Assembly: GCA_041751425.1 (NCBI GenBank)
Contig: JBGSXL010000011.1
Span: forward strand, 124,001 to 188,000
DNA from: JAVVEG01 sp041751425
Lineage (GTDB): Bacteria; Pseudomonadota; Gammaproteobacteria; Pseudomonadales; Pseudohongiellaceae
DNA: 64,000 nt
Reading direction: 5' to 3'
The position numbers and the translations under genes are program-made. Below, one piece after another: positions 26,701-34,550 of the stretch. Below the pieces are notes generated by a model. That model saw nothing but the letters and a program-made list of their open reading frames with translations, did not search any database and was not told the origin of the DNA. The stretch's first letter is position 1. The number at the start of each line of letters is the position of its first letter.

Positions 26701-26836
26701 ATTGGGCTGGGGCATTTTGTTTGGTACGGTGCTGACGTTGATTATGATTCCTTCGTTGTATTTGATATTGGATGATTTTTTGGCGTTGTTGTTTGGGCGG
26801 GAAGAGGAGGTCAAGTCGGGGTTGGTGGTGAGATAA
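23699..26836 (+). CDS. RND efflux permease (HAE-type)
   Basis: 1045 residues with 12 expected membrane segments and two large periplasmic loops. The first membrane helix (AANLLMMFILAAGLASAF) is followed by the porter entry AYPGAAPEEVEEAI. The proton-relay pair in TM4 is present as GIVVDD (D407, D408). The C-terminal half repeats the pattern (LFGLVALSGVIVNDSLIMVDFVN). The type is close to pumps regulated by GbsR-like proteins; its substrate cannot be read from sequence. The last 250 bases are markedly richer in G and T codons than the rest. Confidence 0.92.
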   Translation: MKPIETTEHKGIIAWFSGNGVAANLLMMFILAAGLASAFTIKVQIFPDFETRTIQVSMAYPGAAPEEVEEAIVIRIEEALQGLSGISRMRATARESMGSVILEIAQDYEINEVLDEINSRINSISTFPAGVERPTVREFEITQSVMNVSIYGDLDDKALKTFAHEIREEILALPMVSQATILGDRDYEIAIEVSENTLREYGLTLDQVANAIRVASIDMPGGAIRTETGRIQLRTKAQAYTGTDFGNIVLRSNPDGTRLLVRDVATVIDGFVETENFSRFDGNRSLSIQVLATREQNVLEIEEEVTAYIDARQPTLPAGVSVDSWGSQAYYLASQLNMMLGNLAMGAVLVFLVLTTFLRLNIALWVMLGIPISFLGAIWLMPIGPFPVDINMISLFGLILVLGIVVDDAIITAESVHSEVTRNGHSLDNVIKGTHRVAVPATFGVLTTIAAFAPMLLVGGQAAPFFEAIGMVVILCLLFSLVESKLILPAHLAHARLNVVNKKPGLLIRFQDEVARRLEYFIQEIYRPFLEKALINRYTTVSVFLAALILSIGLVAGNVVKFEFFPNIPSDFINAQLEMNDGVSYAERNAALARIEQAVLSLNDDFPDEMPIDHVMVFTSGDNAGSVTVELTKAGVARQLSAIEIEQHWRDKTGFIANTKELRFFSSTNAGGGAKINLQLTGARYDELEKAAGELQLRLSDYAGVFDVTNSYNSGSEEITLQIKPEAEQLGLSSNALGSQVRQAFYGEEAQRILRGRDELKVMVRYPEAERVSIANLENMRIRTASGDEIPFAQVAEASIGEGFAAINRIERQRTVTITADVNAEIAQSSTVIQDVMRNAIPEILAKYPSVNFGLGGASQEQAELIQRIAIFFGAAMFLIYALLAVPLRSYIQPLIVMAVIPFGMVGALVGHILFDTTISMMSLFGLVALSGVIVNDSLIMVDFVNRGRREGMNLHDAVVAAGTSRFRAILLTTLTTFLGLLPIMFETSMQAQLVIPMTLSLGWGILFGTVLTLIMIPSLYLILDDFLALLFGREEEVKSGLVVR

Positions 26837-26911
26837 GGGTAAATTAGATTTTGCTATTGTGCCATTCTCAACTACACTTCAGGAACCTGGACTCGATACA
26901 GGGAATGTAGA

Positions 26912-27259
26912 ATGGCCATCACGACGTTTGATACGCATAAGTTTGTTCGCCGCCTGGAAGATGCGGGGATGCCACTTAAGTTGGCAGAAGTTCAGGCGGA
27001 AGTGCTCACTGAGGCATTTAACGTGAATCTGGATTCGTTGGTTACCAAGGACTTTCTGGCCGCTCGCTTCGCGGAGCAGGATGCGTGCTGGGAGAAGCGT
27101 TTCATAGAGCTGAAAGCCTATGTTGACACCGGCGCAGAAAAACGATTTTCCCAACTGGAATCTAAAGTCGACAGTAACCATCGTGTATTTATCTGGACTC
27201 AAGCCATCATCCTGGCCGCCGTAATCCTGCCTTTGCTGGAAAGACTAATGGCGCGCTAA
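26912..27259 (+). CDS. DUF1640-like coiled-coil membrane protein
   Basis: 115 residues. The start FDTHKFVRRLEDAGMPLKLAEVQAEVL and the C-terminal membrane helix (VFIWTQAIILAAVILPLLERL, about 89-110) are typical of DUF1640, the bacterial relatives of the CCDC90/MCUR1 coiled-coil family. The middle is a charged coiled coil. The function is unknown. Such short genes are often duplicated or mobile; here it stands alone, 75 bases after the efflux operon. Confidence 0.75.
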   Translation: MAITTFDTHKFVRRLEDAGMPLKLAEVQAEVLTEAFNVNLDSLVTKDFLAARFAEQDACWEKRFIELKAYVDTGAEKRFSQLESKVDSNHRVFIWTQAIILAAVILPLLERLMAR

Positions 27260-27314
27260 GGACCATCAGTCTTAATTCCTCGACTTTTAACGGGCAGGAG
27301 CTATATCGCCAATT

Positions 27315-27475
27315 CTACCTGAAGAAAGACTCTGTTGTAGGCCTGCTGAATTCTGCATCTAAAAATTCTCTAACCAGCATACTGAATCCTTCAGGATCAC
27401 TTCCCGGGAAAAAATGTGTCTCTCCGGGAATGATTGCCAGATGGGCATTCGGATCAAGCGAAAGGGTAGTAGACA
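27315..27475 (-). pseudogene. remnant of an alpha/beta hydrolase gene (C-terminal end only)
   Basis: In the 255-base gap between the DUF1640 gene and the next gene, the minus strand reads LSLDPNAHLAIIPGETHFFP then EGFSMLVREFLDAEFSRPTT and ends at a TAG (27317-27315). This is the usual final segment of alpha/beta hydrolases, with the catalytic His of the GETHF type. Going upstream the frame hits a TAG at about 27478, and no nucleophile elbow is present, so only about 50 codons survive. It is not obviously derived from the hydrolase at 20608-21663. Confidence 0.55.
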
Positions 27476-27514
27476 ACGACTATTTTAACCAAGGTCATCA
27501 TCGACGGAATTTTC

Positions 27515-28228
27515 TTAGTCCGAGCTGTCGTCATCGCTGAAACCGTCACCATTCGTGTCGTCGTCAACCTCTCCGTCGCCGTCCGCATCGAAGTCCACGG
27601 CTGCAGAGGCCACAGTGAGACCACGTACATGTTCCAGGCCTAACAGGCCTCCATACCAGTCGTTGATAGTCAGCGGGTCGCCACCAGGATTGGTCAGAAT
27701 CAAGCCGAGCTGATAGGTTCCGGCCGGCAACTCACTTACATCGACGGCATCAACTGAAAACAAAGTCGTTTCGTTCGGGCTCGCTTCGCTACTAACCTGG
27801 AGCACGATCGCATCGGACAGAACATCCCCGGTGCCAGCTGAGCTCTCGTCGGAAGACTCCTCGCTACTGTCGTCTGTTGCTGCCGGTATCGGGGCGAAGA
27901 TGACAACATAAGCATCTGCATCGCCCGACGTAATCAATTCGGCTCCGCGTGGAAATTTGACTCTAATCGATAACGGATCACCTGTGTAAAAAATGCTGCG
28001 ATCGGTGAGAATTCGTCCCATGATGCCGTCGGAAGCATTGCCCACGCCGATATTCTGAGACTTGCCAAATCCCTTCGCCTTGGCGCTGGCCTTGACGTTA
28101 GCGCTCGCGTGCGCGTTGGCTTTCCCATTACCGTTTCCCTGGCTATTACCCTGGGCGGTTCCGACTTGAGAGCCGACAACCAGGACCAGGCCTAACATGA
28201 CTGTAAGCAGTGATTTGATGCGATACAT
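27515..28228 (-). CDS. hypothetical secreted acidic protein with calcium-binding-like tail
   Basis: 237 residues, unrecognised. The signal peptide is clear (LLTVMLGLVLVVGSQVGTAQG). A mature N-terminus of low complexity follows (Asn/Gly/Ala/Lys, about 26-58). A central domain of about 130 residues (GIMGRILTDRSIFYTGDPLSIRV onward) looks like a beta-sandwich and is interrupted by an acidic Ser/Glu/Asp stretch at about 115-130. The C-terminus DFDADGDGEVDDDTNGDGF is made of DxDxDG-type loops as in calcium-binding and thrombospondin type 3 repeats. AAGGAG precedes the ATG by 8 bases. It is transcribed away from mrcB; the 188-base region between holds the divergent promoters. Confidence 0.7.
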   Translation of the reverse strand: MYRIKSLLTVMLGLVLVVGSQVGTAQGNSQGNGNGKANAHASANVKASAKAKGFGKSQNIGVGNASDGIMGRILTDRSIFYTGDPLSIRVKFPRGAELITSGDADAYVVIFAPIPAATDDSSEESSDESSAGTGDVLSDAIVLQVSSEASPNETTLFSVDAVDVSELPAGTYQLGLILTNPGGDPLTINDWYGGLLGLEHVRGLTVASAAVDFDADGDGEVDDDTNGDGFSDDDSSD

Positions 28229-28416
28229 GTTGTGAACTCCTTAGCACGTGAACGGCGAACGATGCGAGCCGTGAGACACGAGGCGCCGTAATAGTCAGTG
28301 TGCTATAGATCAGCGCGATGACGCCGTGAACCCGCTCACACCTTGCAGGAAAATTTTTTTGGCCGTTCTGCTCTAAACTGTGAGAATTTCGCTAAGAAGA
28401 GTGGCAAACTGCAGGA

Positions 28417-30729
28417 ATGAAGAGCAAGCAGACAGCAATAAAAACCCGACGATGGCCAACAGTGTTACGGCGCAGTCTTCTTATAGGGACCGTTGTCGTG
28501 GCCGTTTGGTGCGTCTGGATAGACTATCAGGTACGCACCGACTTCAAAGCGCTGCAGTGGGAGCTGCCAGCGCGTGTGTATGCCCGTCCGGTAGAGCTTT
28601 ATGTCGGTGCCGAACAGAGCGTAGTCCAATTAACCGAATACCTGCAGCAGTTGGGTTATGCCCGCTCGGCCCAGGTAGCCAACCCCGGCGAATACCTCGT
28701 GGAGGGCTCGCGCATCAAAATGCGCACACGCGGGTTTGACTTCTGGGACGGTGAAGAGCCGGCGCTGTATGTCGAGGTGGAATTCAATGGCGACAGGGTT
28801 CGTGCGTTGCGTGGTGGCCAGACGAACAGCGACCTCGCCATCATGCGCATGGACCCGATAGAGATCGGTCAGATTAACCCTGAGACCGGAGAGGATCGCG
28901 TACCCGTACCTCTTGAGGAGATCCCCCAGCAACTGATCGACGCGGTTATCGCCGTGGAAGATCAGCGTTTCTACAAGCATTTTGGTGTGGACCCCATCGG
29001 TATCGGTCGGGCGTTAATTTCGAATCTGCGCGCCGGCGAAATTGTGCAGGGTGGCAGCACGCTGACTCAGCAGCTTGTCAAGAATCTCTACCTGAACCGC
29101 GACCAGACGCTGCGTCGCAAGATTGAAGAAGCTTTGATGGCTATCTCGCTGGACCTTCACTTCAGCAAGGAAGAGATACTCACTGCCTATATCAATGAGG
29201 TCTTCCTGGGCCAACAGGGCAGTCGCGCCATTCACGGATTCGCGCTGGCCTCCGAGTTCTACTTTGGTCGGCCGCTGGGTGAGCTGAAGCTGGAAGAACT
29301 GGCGCTTTTGGCTGGCTTGCCACGTGGCGCCTCTTACTACAACCCGCAGCGCAATCCCGAGCGCGCCACCGCCCGCCGCAATGTAGTGCTGGCCCGCATG
29401 CTGGACCAGGATTACATCACAACTGCAGTGCATGACGTCGCCAGCAAAGCACCTCTGGAAGTGGTAAACACGCGCGCGACACAACAGCGCAGCACTCGTG
29501 GCTATCCCGCCTTCATGGAACTGGTCTACCGCGATTTATCGCGGGACTATGATGCCAACGCTCTGCGCACAGAGGGGCTGCGCATCTTCACTACACTCGA
29601 TGTGGGAATGCAGAATCGGATGGAAACCATTCTTGCCAACGCTGTCACTGCCGTTGAGCACGAATCACCAGACGGAAGTTCTCCACTTGAGGCAGCCGTT
29701 GTCATCACTGACACCAGCACTGGTGAAGTGCGTGCATTATCCGGCGGCCGCCGGGGTGATTTCGCCGGTTTCAACCGGGCGCTGAATGCGGTGCGGCCAA
29801 TTGGCTCGCTGGTGAAGCCAGCTGTTTATCTGGCGGCACTGGAGTCCGAACAATTCAACTTAGCATCGGTGTTGGCTGACAGCCCTGTCGAACTGGCCAT
29901 TCAGGGAGGCCAGACATGGGCGCCACGCAACTATGAAAATAAGCATTTTGGTGATGTGTACCTGTTCGATGCGCTGGAGCGTTCGCTGAATCTGGCGACT
30001 GTTGACCTCGGCATGCAGGTTGGCCTTGATAATGTAGTGAACATGCTGACCCGGCTGGGGCACAGCCGCAGCGTGCCGGAGTATCCGTCCATGCTGCTGG
30101 GGTCAGTCGACATGGCGCCCATTGAAGTGGCGCAGATGTATCAGACACTGGCGAGCAATGGCTTCCGCTCGCCGCTGCGTGCGGTGGAGGCTGTCACCTC
30201 CGGCGATGGAGCCCCACTCGAACGCTATGGCATCGCGATTTCCCAGGTAGCCGACGCTACGTCCATCTTTCTGTTGGAATATGCCATGCACGGCGTATTC
30301 GAGCGCGGCACCGCCCGCACTGCCGCTGGCCGCCTGGTCCGCAATCTGCCATTAGCCGGCAAGACAGGCACAACAAACGACATGCGTGATAGTTGGTTTG
30401 CCGGATACGGTGACGATCTGGTTGGTGTGGTGTGGTTGGGTTATGACGACAATAGAGATACCGGTTTAACTGGTGCAACCGGCGCCTTAAGGGTCTGGAC
30501 CGACATCATGATTGAGCTGGATATCCAGCCACGTCGCAACCTGCCGCCGGAAGAGGTGGAATGGAGCCGTATAGCCCTTCAGGCCACTCGCTCGCCGTCG
30601 TCCCGCAATTGCACGAACGTGCAGTCGGTGCCATTCCGCACGAACGCCACGCCAGATGTCAGCGTTAGCTGCGAAGACAATGGCTCGTTGATCGAGCGTC
30701 TGTTTGACCGTTTTCGGGACCGGAGGTGA
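28417..30729 (+). CDS. mrcB: penicillin-binding protein 1B (glycosyltransferase/transpeptidase)
   Basis: 770 residues. One membrane anchor (about 21-40) is followed by the UB2H domain (about 60-130, ARPVELYVGAEQ...), which identifies PBP1b rather than PBP1a. The GT51 glycosyltransferase has catalytic E181 in AVEDQRFYKHFG and GGSTLTQQLVKNLY. The transpeptidase has the SxxK motif at S464-K467 (GSLVKP) and KTGTT at K649. It polymerises and crosslinks peptidoglycan. In gammaproteobacteria it needs a lipoprotein activator, and such a gene follows at once. The start ATG is close to its AGGA, so the exact start is slightly uncertain. Confidence 0.95.
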   Translation: MKSKQTAIKTRRWPTVLRRSLLIGTVVVAVWCVWIDYQVRTDFKALQWELPARVYARPVELYVGAEQSVVQLTEYLQQLGYARSAQVANPGEYLVEGSRIKMRTRGFDFWDGEEPALYVEVEFNGDRVRALRGGQTNSDLAIMRMDPIEIGQINPETGEDRVPVPLEEIPQQLIDAVIAVEDQRFYKHFGVDPIGIGRALISNLRAGEIVQGGSTLTQQLVKNLYLNRDQTLRRKIEEALMAISLDLHFSKEEILTAYINEVFLGQQGSRAIHGFALASEFYFGRPLGELKLEELALLAGLPRGASYYNPQRNPERATARRNVVLARMLDQDYITTAVHDVASKAPLEVVNTRATQQRSTRGYPAFMELVYRDLSRDYDANALRTEGLRIFTTLDVGMQNRMETILANAVTAVEHESPDGSSPLEAAVVITDTSTGEVRALSGGRRGDFAGFNRALNAVRPIGSLVKPAVYLAALESEQFNLASVLADSPVELAIQGGQTWAPRNYENKHFGDVYLFDALERSLNLATVDLGMQVGLDNVVNMLTRLGHSRSVPEYPSMLLGSVDMAPIEVAQMYQTLASNGFRSPLRAVEAVTSGDGAPLERYGIAISQVADATSIFLLEYAMHGVFERGTARTAAGRLVRNLPLAGKTGTTNDMRDSWFAGYGDDLVGVVWLGYDDNRDTGLTGATGALRVWTDIMIELDIQPRRNLPPEEVEWSRIALQATRSPSSRNCTNVQSVPFRTNATPDVSVSCEDNGSLIERLFDRFRDRR

Positions 30730-30731
30730 TC

Positions 30732-31256
30732 ATGCAACGATTTTTGCTTGTATTTTTTTTGCTCACGCTGAATGCCTGCGCCACTTATTCGGACCGTGGT
30801 ATACCTGCCCCCGTTGAATCCAGTGCCCCAGTTGAATCCAGTGAAGGAACAATTGTGGATGGCCAAGCTCCTCCGTTCACTGGGCCAATGATGCCTGAGT
30901 CTCGCTCTTCGCAGGGGCCAGCACAAGAGTCCGCTGGGTCGGTGCGCGGCGAAGGTCGCCCGGCAGTTCCCGAATACGAAACGGGGTCGGCAGCTGCAGC
31001 TCTGCTGGTTTCCGTAGACACGGCGATAGCGCAAGGAGACCTCGAACGCGCTGCTGCACTTACCGAGCGCGCACTGCGCATCAGCCCCCGCGACGGTTAT
31101 CTCTGGTACCGGCTGGCAGACATCCGCTTTCAGCAGGAGCGCTACACTGATGTAGCCGGTTTTGCGCAACGTGCGCGTAGTTTTGCAGGTTCCGACCGGC
31201 AACTGACAAGTGCGATTGACGATTTGCTGGAGAGAAGTAATCAGGCGACAAGATAA
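30732..31256 (+). CDS. lpoP: TPR lipoprotein, probable PBP1b activator (LpoP-like)
   Basis: A 174-residue lipoprotein. The lipobox LNAC puts the lipidated Cys at residue 16; Ala follows it, consistent with outer membrane sorting. A Pro/Ser/Glu-rich linker (about 20-85, including a repeated PVESS) leads to a C-terminal tetratricopeptide region (TAIAQGDLERAAALTERALRISPRDGYLWYRLADIRFQQ). LpoP, described in Pseudomonas aeruginosa, is a TPR outer membrane lipoprotein encoded beside the PBP1b gene and activates it. The same layout and spacing (2 bases from the mrcB stop, GGAGG overlapping the mrcB end) support the assignment. Confidence 0.8.
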   Translation: MQRFLLVFFLLTLNACATYSDRGIPAPVESSAPVESSEGTIVDGQAPPFTGPMMPESRSSQGPAQESAGSVRGEGRPAVPEYETGSAAAALLVSVDTAIAQGDLERAAALTERALRISPRDGYLWYRLADIRFQQERYTDVAGFAQRARSFAGSDRQLTSAIDDLLERSNQATR

Positions 31257-31363
31257 GAGTTTTGTTCAACTCCCTGTGGAACTTAGAACTGAGTTTTGAC
31301 AGAAAAAATTACTGAACTGAAATCTAATAAAAAATATGGCCCACCCGGCGCCAAGGAGAAACC

Positions 31364-31477
31364 ATGCTCTGGATATACTCAATGCCATTGTGTCCGCTGC
31401 GCGGGGATTACAGCGTGCAACCGGATGTATTCAGGGAAGTGCAGGCAGATCTTGATAGGTGGGACATGGGGTTGTAG
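31364..31477 (+). CDS. candidate 37-residue small protein
   Basis: A short frame starting at ATG 31364, preceded by AAGGAG with 5 bases between, one of the best Shine-Dalgarno sites in the window. It encodes MLWIYSMPLCPLRGDYSVQP then DVFREVQADLDRWDMGL. I recognise no family. It lies in the 327-base gap between lpoP and the convergent TonB receptor gene, and is followed by two small hairpins and a strong terminator, so the unit ATG-to-terminator is compact. It could be a real small protein or the translated part of a regulatory RNA. Confidence 0.4.
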   Translation: MLWIYSMPLCPLRGDYSVQPDVFREVQADLDRWDMGL

Positions 31478-31516
31478 CTCGCAGGTCAAAACCCCTCTTT
31501 AATGCCTTCCGGCATC
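31468..31516 (+). other. two tandem hairpins downstream of the small ORF
   Basis: GGGGTT (31468-31473) pairs with AACCCC (31490-31495), covering the stop codon of the 37-codon ORF. ATGCC-TTCC-GGCAT (31503-31516) forms a second perfect stem. Together with the terminator just after, this makes three consecutive stems in under 100 bases, the look of a structured RNA 3' region. Confidence 0.45.
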
Positions 31517-31517
31517 T

Positions 31518-31561
31518 CCTTTGCCTGCTCGTCTTTTGCAGACGAACAGGCAAAGGTTTTT
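31518..31561 (+). terminator. strong Rho-independent terminator
   Basis: CCTTTGCCTG-C-TCGTCT (31518-31534) pairs with AGACGA-A-CAGGCAAAGG (from about 31540 to 31556) around a TTTGC loop, giving about 16 base pairs with one internal mismatch, followed by TTTTT. It ends plus-strand transcription from mrcB-lpoP (and the small ORF) before the convergent TonB receptor gene, whose stop is 23 bases further on. Confidence 0.85.
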
Positions 31562-31583
31562 ATGCCTTGCGCCAGCCCCTGAA

Positions 31584-34205
31584 TTAGAAGTTGGCGTTCA
31601 GACGCAGATACCAGAAGCCGCCGTCCATCCCCCACGGTGATGTGGTGGTATAGAGATTACCTCCGTTACCGGGAGCCAATCGATTCGGATCCTTGTCTGG
31701 AAACTTATCGAACAGGTTTTGTGCACCGAGCGTGAATATATAAGTATCATTCACGGTGTACGACACTTCCGCATCGATAATCAGCGCGCCATCGTAGCAA
31801 CGATCCCCATTAGCCGGAGCGTCACTGCAAATCACGCGCAATGGGTTGGCGTTCAGGTTGGCAGTCACCCAGTCATCGTAGTGGTTGGCCCGCAACATAA
31901 AACCTAAATTCCCTACCGAGTGATTGACGGATGCCACGAACCGATTCTTGGGGTTGAAGTTCTCCAGATCTATACGGCGATTTCGCGAAATAATCGCACT
32001 GGCTTTGTCCAGTTCAGTTTCGGTCATGTTGTAAGCCAGTGAAAAATTTGACCTGCCAAGATTGCCCCAGTCATAGGCATAGGTGGCGACGATATCAATG
32101 CCTTTGGTGGTCGTATCAAAGTCATTGACATAGAAGTCCACGCTTTCCAGATCCTGGGCGCCAGCAACTCCCTGCGCAACCAGTTGTGCGCGCAAAGCAG
32201 GCGATATAGCAATCAGACCGGTGTTGGAAATCCGGTCTTTTACTTCAATATTGAAGTAGTCAGCGGTAACAGTCAGACCTGCCGCTGCGTTCCAGACAAA
32301 GCCCAGAGTAAATCCGGTAGAGTCCTCAGGCCCAAGTGCCTGGCCACCCAAAGACACGGCGATGGGGTTGGTTGGAGGAATCTGCCCTGCCTGCTGCAAC
32401 ACACCGTCCACGGTACGCGTGGATATTTTGGTCACATTCGCCTGCCCGGGGGTGGGCGCACGGAAACCAGTGCTGAAAGAACCGCGGATGGCGAAAGCAT
32501 CATTGAACTGATAGCGCGATGCGATCTTGCCATTGCTGGTGCTGCCGAAATCGTCGAAGTCCTCAAAACGCAGAGCGACCCCCAGTGTCCAGTCGTCAAC
32601 GATATCGGCTTCCAGATCGATATAGGCCGCATAGTTGGCACGGTCAAACACACCAACCTGTGTCGGTCCGAAACCGGCAAATCCGTTCGCACCGGTACCC
32701 ATGGGAACCATTCGTGTGGTTCCGTTCGAGTAAAAGTTGGCCCCTTGGTACGCATAGGGGCCATCAATCCATGAAGCCTCCTCACCCTGCCGGATTTCGA
32801 AGGTTTCGACACGATACTCCAAGCCGAAGGCCACGTTCAGTGGCGAAGCAAATGATGCGACAGCCATGGGATAGCTGAACTCCGCGTTGTAATTTTGCTC
32901 GGTCTGAAGATATTTGCCGAGTTCGAACGACGTGGGGCTGCGTGGCCCCAGGGATGGGTTAATGGTGTTTTCCAGGAAGAAACCGACATCGTTTTGGGCC
33001 AGTTTGGCACTGAAATCGTATTGCATGCCGTTGGCGAACTCGCCTCGCAAACCGACAGCACCACTGATGTCTACCAGCTCAGCACCAAAAGTGGGTGTGA
33101 ACCCACCCGGGAACCAGCTGTTAAAGGCGAAGCAGTTCCCGGGCAACGAAGACGGGTTGAACGTGCCGTTTACGCTGCCGCCAGGAGATGTGATAGCCGG
33201 GCAGTTGGACGTCTGGCCGGTTTGACCCACCAGATTGGTGTCCATAATTGCACGCAACAGTCCACCACCGGTGAATACCGTGGAGCGGTTGTTTGGGTTG
33301 CGGTAGAAAAAGCCATTGCTCTGTTCACGGGTTGCATAATGACCGAAGGCATACAGAGTTTGGTTAGGGGTCAGGTCAATGCCAGAGTTCACAAAGAAGA
33401 TCCAATCATCTTTCATTTCCGGCGAACCCCAGATCTGCGTCGGGTTAGCAACAGCACTATTTCCCGTTGCGATCAGACCGGCGGCGTCGTTACGCTGCAC
33501 TGTGCGGCTGGTGGCCTCTGAGTCTTTCCATTGCAACGACAGATTGGCAAAGCCATTCGGGCCCAGTGGCAACCCGACATTGCCGGCAAATTGCATAACG
33601 CCACCGTCACCTTCGCGGGTTTCACCCCACTTGGCTTCGAAACTCATGCCATCGCTGGTGTCTTTTAATTGAAAGTTGAGCACACCTGCGATGGCGTCAG
33701 AACCATACTGGGCGGCTGCGCCGTCACGCAATACTTCGACGCGTTTCAGAGCGATGGCCGGAATGGAAGCCAGATCCGGTCCTTGCGAACCGGCAGCAAG
33801 GGAACCGCCTAGTTCGGCAATAACCGCACCACGATGCCAGCGCTTACCGTTGACCAGAACCAGCGTATTGTCCGGTGGCAAACCGCGCAGGTTGGCCGGG
33901 CGGGTAATACTGGCAGCATCACTGATGGGCAGGCGCTGCACATTATAGGAAGGCACCAGGTTCCTGAGCAGGTCGTCCATATCGGAGGTGCCTTGGGCCA
34001 GGAAGTCTGAGCCATCCAGCACATCAACAGGCACTGAGGATTCGGTAGCAGTTCGGCCGGGGCGACGCGAACCGGTTACCAGTACCTCTTCGATCTCAGT
34101 GGCAGCGGGTTGAGCGTAAACATTTGGAACTGACGGTAGAGCAAGCAGCGCTCCCACCATAACAGAAAGAGACGAGCGAGCAAAAACAGTAGGCTTCTTG
34201 ATCAT
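31584..34205 (-). CDS. TonB-dependent outer membrane receptor
   Basis: 873 residues. A signal peptide ends near NVYAQP. Then comes EIEEVLVTGSRRPGRTATES, the region just before the plug, a plug domain with LRGLPPDNTLVLVNGKRWH and VEVLRDGAAAQYGSDAIAGVLNF, and a 22-strand barrel ending in an aromatic residue (RLNANF). Such receptors import siderophores, vitamins or glycans using TonB. Receptors with this plug and a length near 870 are common in marine heterotrophs; the substrate is not evident and no transport or degradation gene is adjacent. The plus-strand frames within it are shadows. Confidence 0.92.
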   Translation of the reverse strand: MIKKPTVFARSSLSVMVGALLALPSVPNVYAQPAATEIEEVLVTGSRRPGRTATESSVPVDVLDGSDFLAQGTSDMDDLLRNLVPSYNVQRLPISDAASITRPANLRGLPPDNTLVLVNGKRWHRGAVIAELGGSLAAGSQGPDLASIPAIALKRVEVLRDGAAAQYGSDAIAGVLNFQLKDTSDGMSFEAKWGETREGDGGVMQFAGNVGLPLGPNGFANLSLQWKDSEATSRTVQRNDAAGLIATGNSAVANPTQIWGSPEMKDDWIFFVNSGIDLTPNQTLYAFGHYATREQSNGFFYRNPNNRSTVFTGGGLLRAIMDTNLVGQTGQTSNCPAITSPGGSVNGTFNPSSLPGNCFAFNSWFPGGFTPTFGAELVDISGAVGLRGEFANGMQYDFSAKLAQNDVGFFLENTINPSLGPRSPTSFELGKYLQTEQNYNAEFSYPMAVASFASPLNVAFGLEYRVETFEIRQGEEASWIDGPYAYQGANFYSNGTTRMVPMGTGANGFAGFGPTQVGVFDRANYAAYIDLEADIVDDWTLGVALRFEDFDDFGSTSNGKIASRYQFNDAFAIRGSFSTGFRAPTPGQANVTKISTRTVDGVLQQAGQIPPTNPIAVSLGGQALGPEDSTGFTLGFVWNAAAGLTVTADYFNIEVKDRISNTGLIAISPALRAQLVAQGVAGAQDLESVDFYVNDFDTTTKGIDIVATYAYDWGNLGRSNFSLAYNMTETELDKASAIISRNRRIDLENFNPKNRFVASVNHSVGNLGFMLRANHYDDWVTANLNANPLRVICSDAPANGDRCYDGALIIDAEVSYTVNDTYIFTLGAQNLFDKFPDKDPNRLAPGNGGNLYTTTSPWGMDGGFWYLRLNANF

Positions 34206-34273
34206 AGGATTAGTCCCCTGAAACTTTTAGGTTCCGTTATTTTTGAATTTGAGGAAAACGAACAAACAAACTG

Positions 34274-34303
34274 AGACTAGCACAAATAAATCGATTTAAT
34301 CAA
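34274..34303 (-). promoter_or_regulatory. possible sigma-70 promoter of the TonB receptor gene
   Basis: On the minus strand TTGATT (34303-34298) is followed after 18 bases by TAGTCT (34279-34274), about 70 bases before the receptor start. The match is moderate. The rest of the 345-base divergent gap (34206-34550) shows only a weak GAGAG/CTCTC repeat and no recognisable operator or RNA. Confidence 0.3.
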
Positions 34304-34550
34304 AAGGCGGCAAACAGATTTCGCTATAGATCAAGGGCGAAGAAGAACAGTTGAACCGCTGTTCCAATGCCCTCCGAAAAAAACGCTTTCTTTTAGAGAG
34401 TTTTACTCCTCTCCTTTGGGGTTTAGCCTGATACCTCATCGATCACTGATTTGGCAGGATATCAATTCTGCGGGCTTCCTCCTGTAACAGGTTTCCATAG
34501 CACAAACCAGTTACATAGGTACGTTAGTTAACTACGGCGGGATCACAGGT

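Noticed and set aside
28380..28739. 119-codon frame at the start of mrcB
   Set aside because: It overlaps the PBP1b anchor and UB2H coding sequence, whose protein is clearly the real product.
31296..31502. 68-codon frame and a TTGACA box (31296-31301) before the small ORF
   Set aside because: The frame has no Shine-Dalgarno and no recognisable sequence; the best -10 candidate (TCTAAT) is 21 bases from TTGACA, too far for a convincing sigma-70 promoter.
31257..31561. 6S RNA or SRP RNA in the gap after lpoP
   Set aside because: Neither the 6S central bubble pattern nor the SRP GGAAGCAGCC-type loop is present; only the small ORF, hairpins and a terminator are visible.
32184..33521. Long plus-strand frames opposite the TonB receptor gene
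   Set aside because: They mirror the codon structure of the receptor; composition rich in Arg/Cys/Trp typical of antisense frames.
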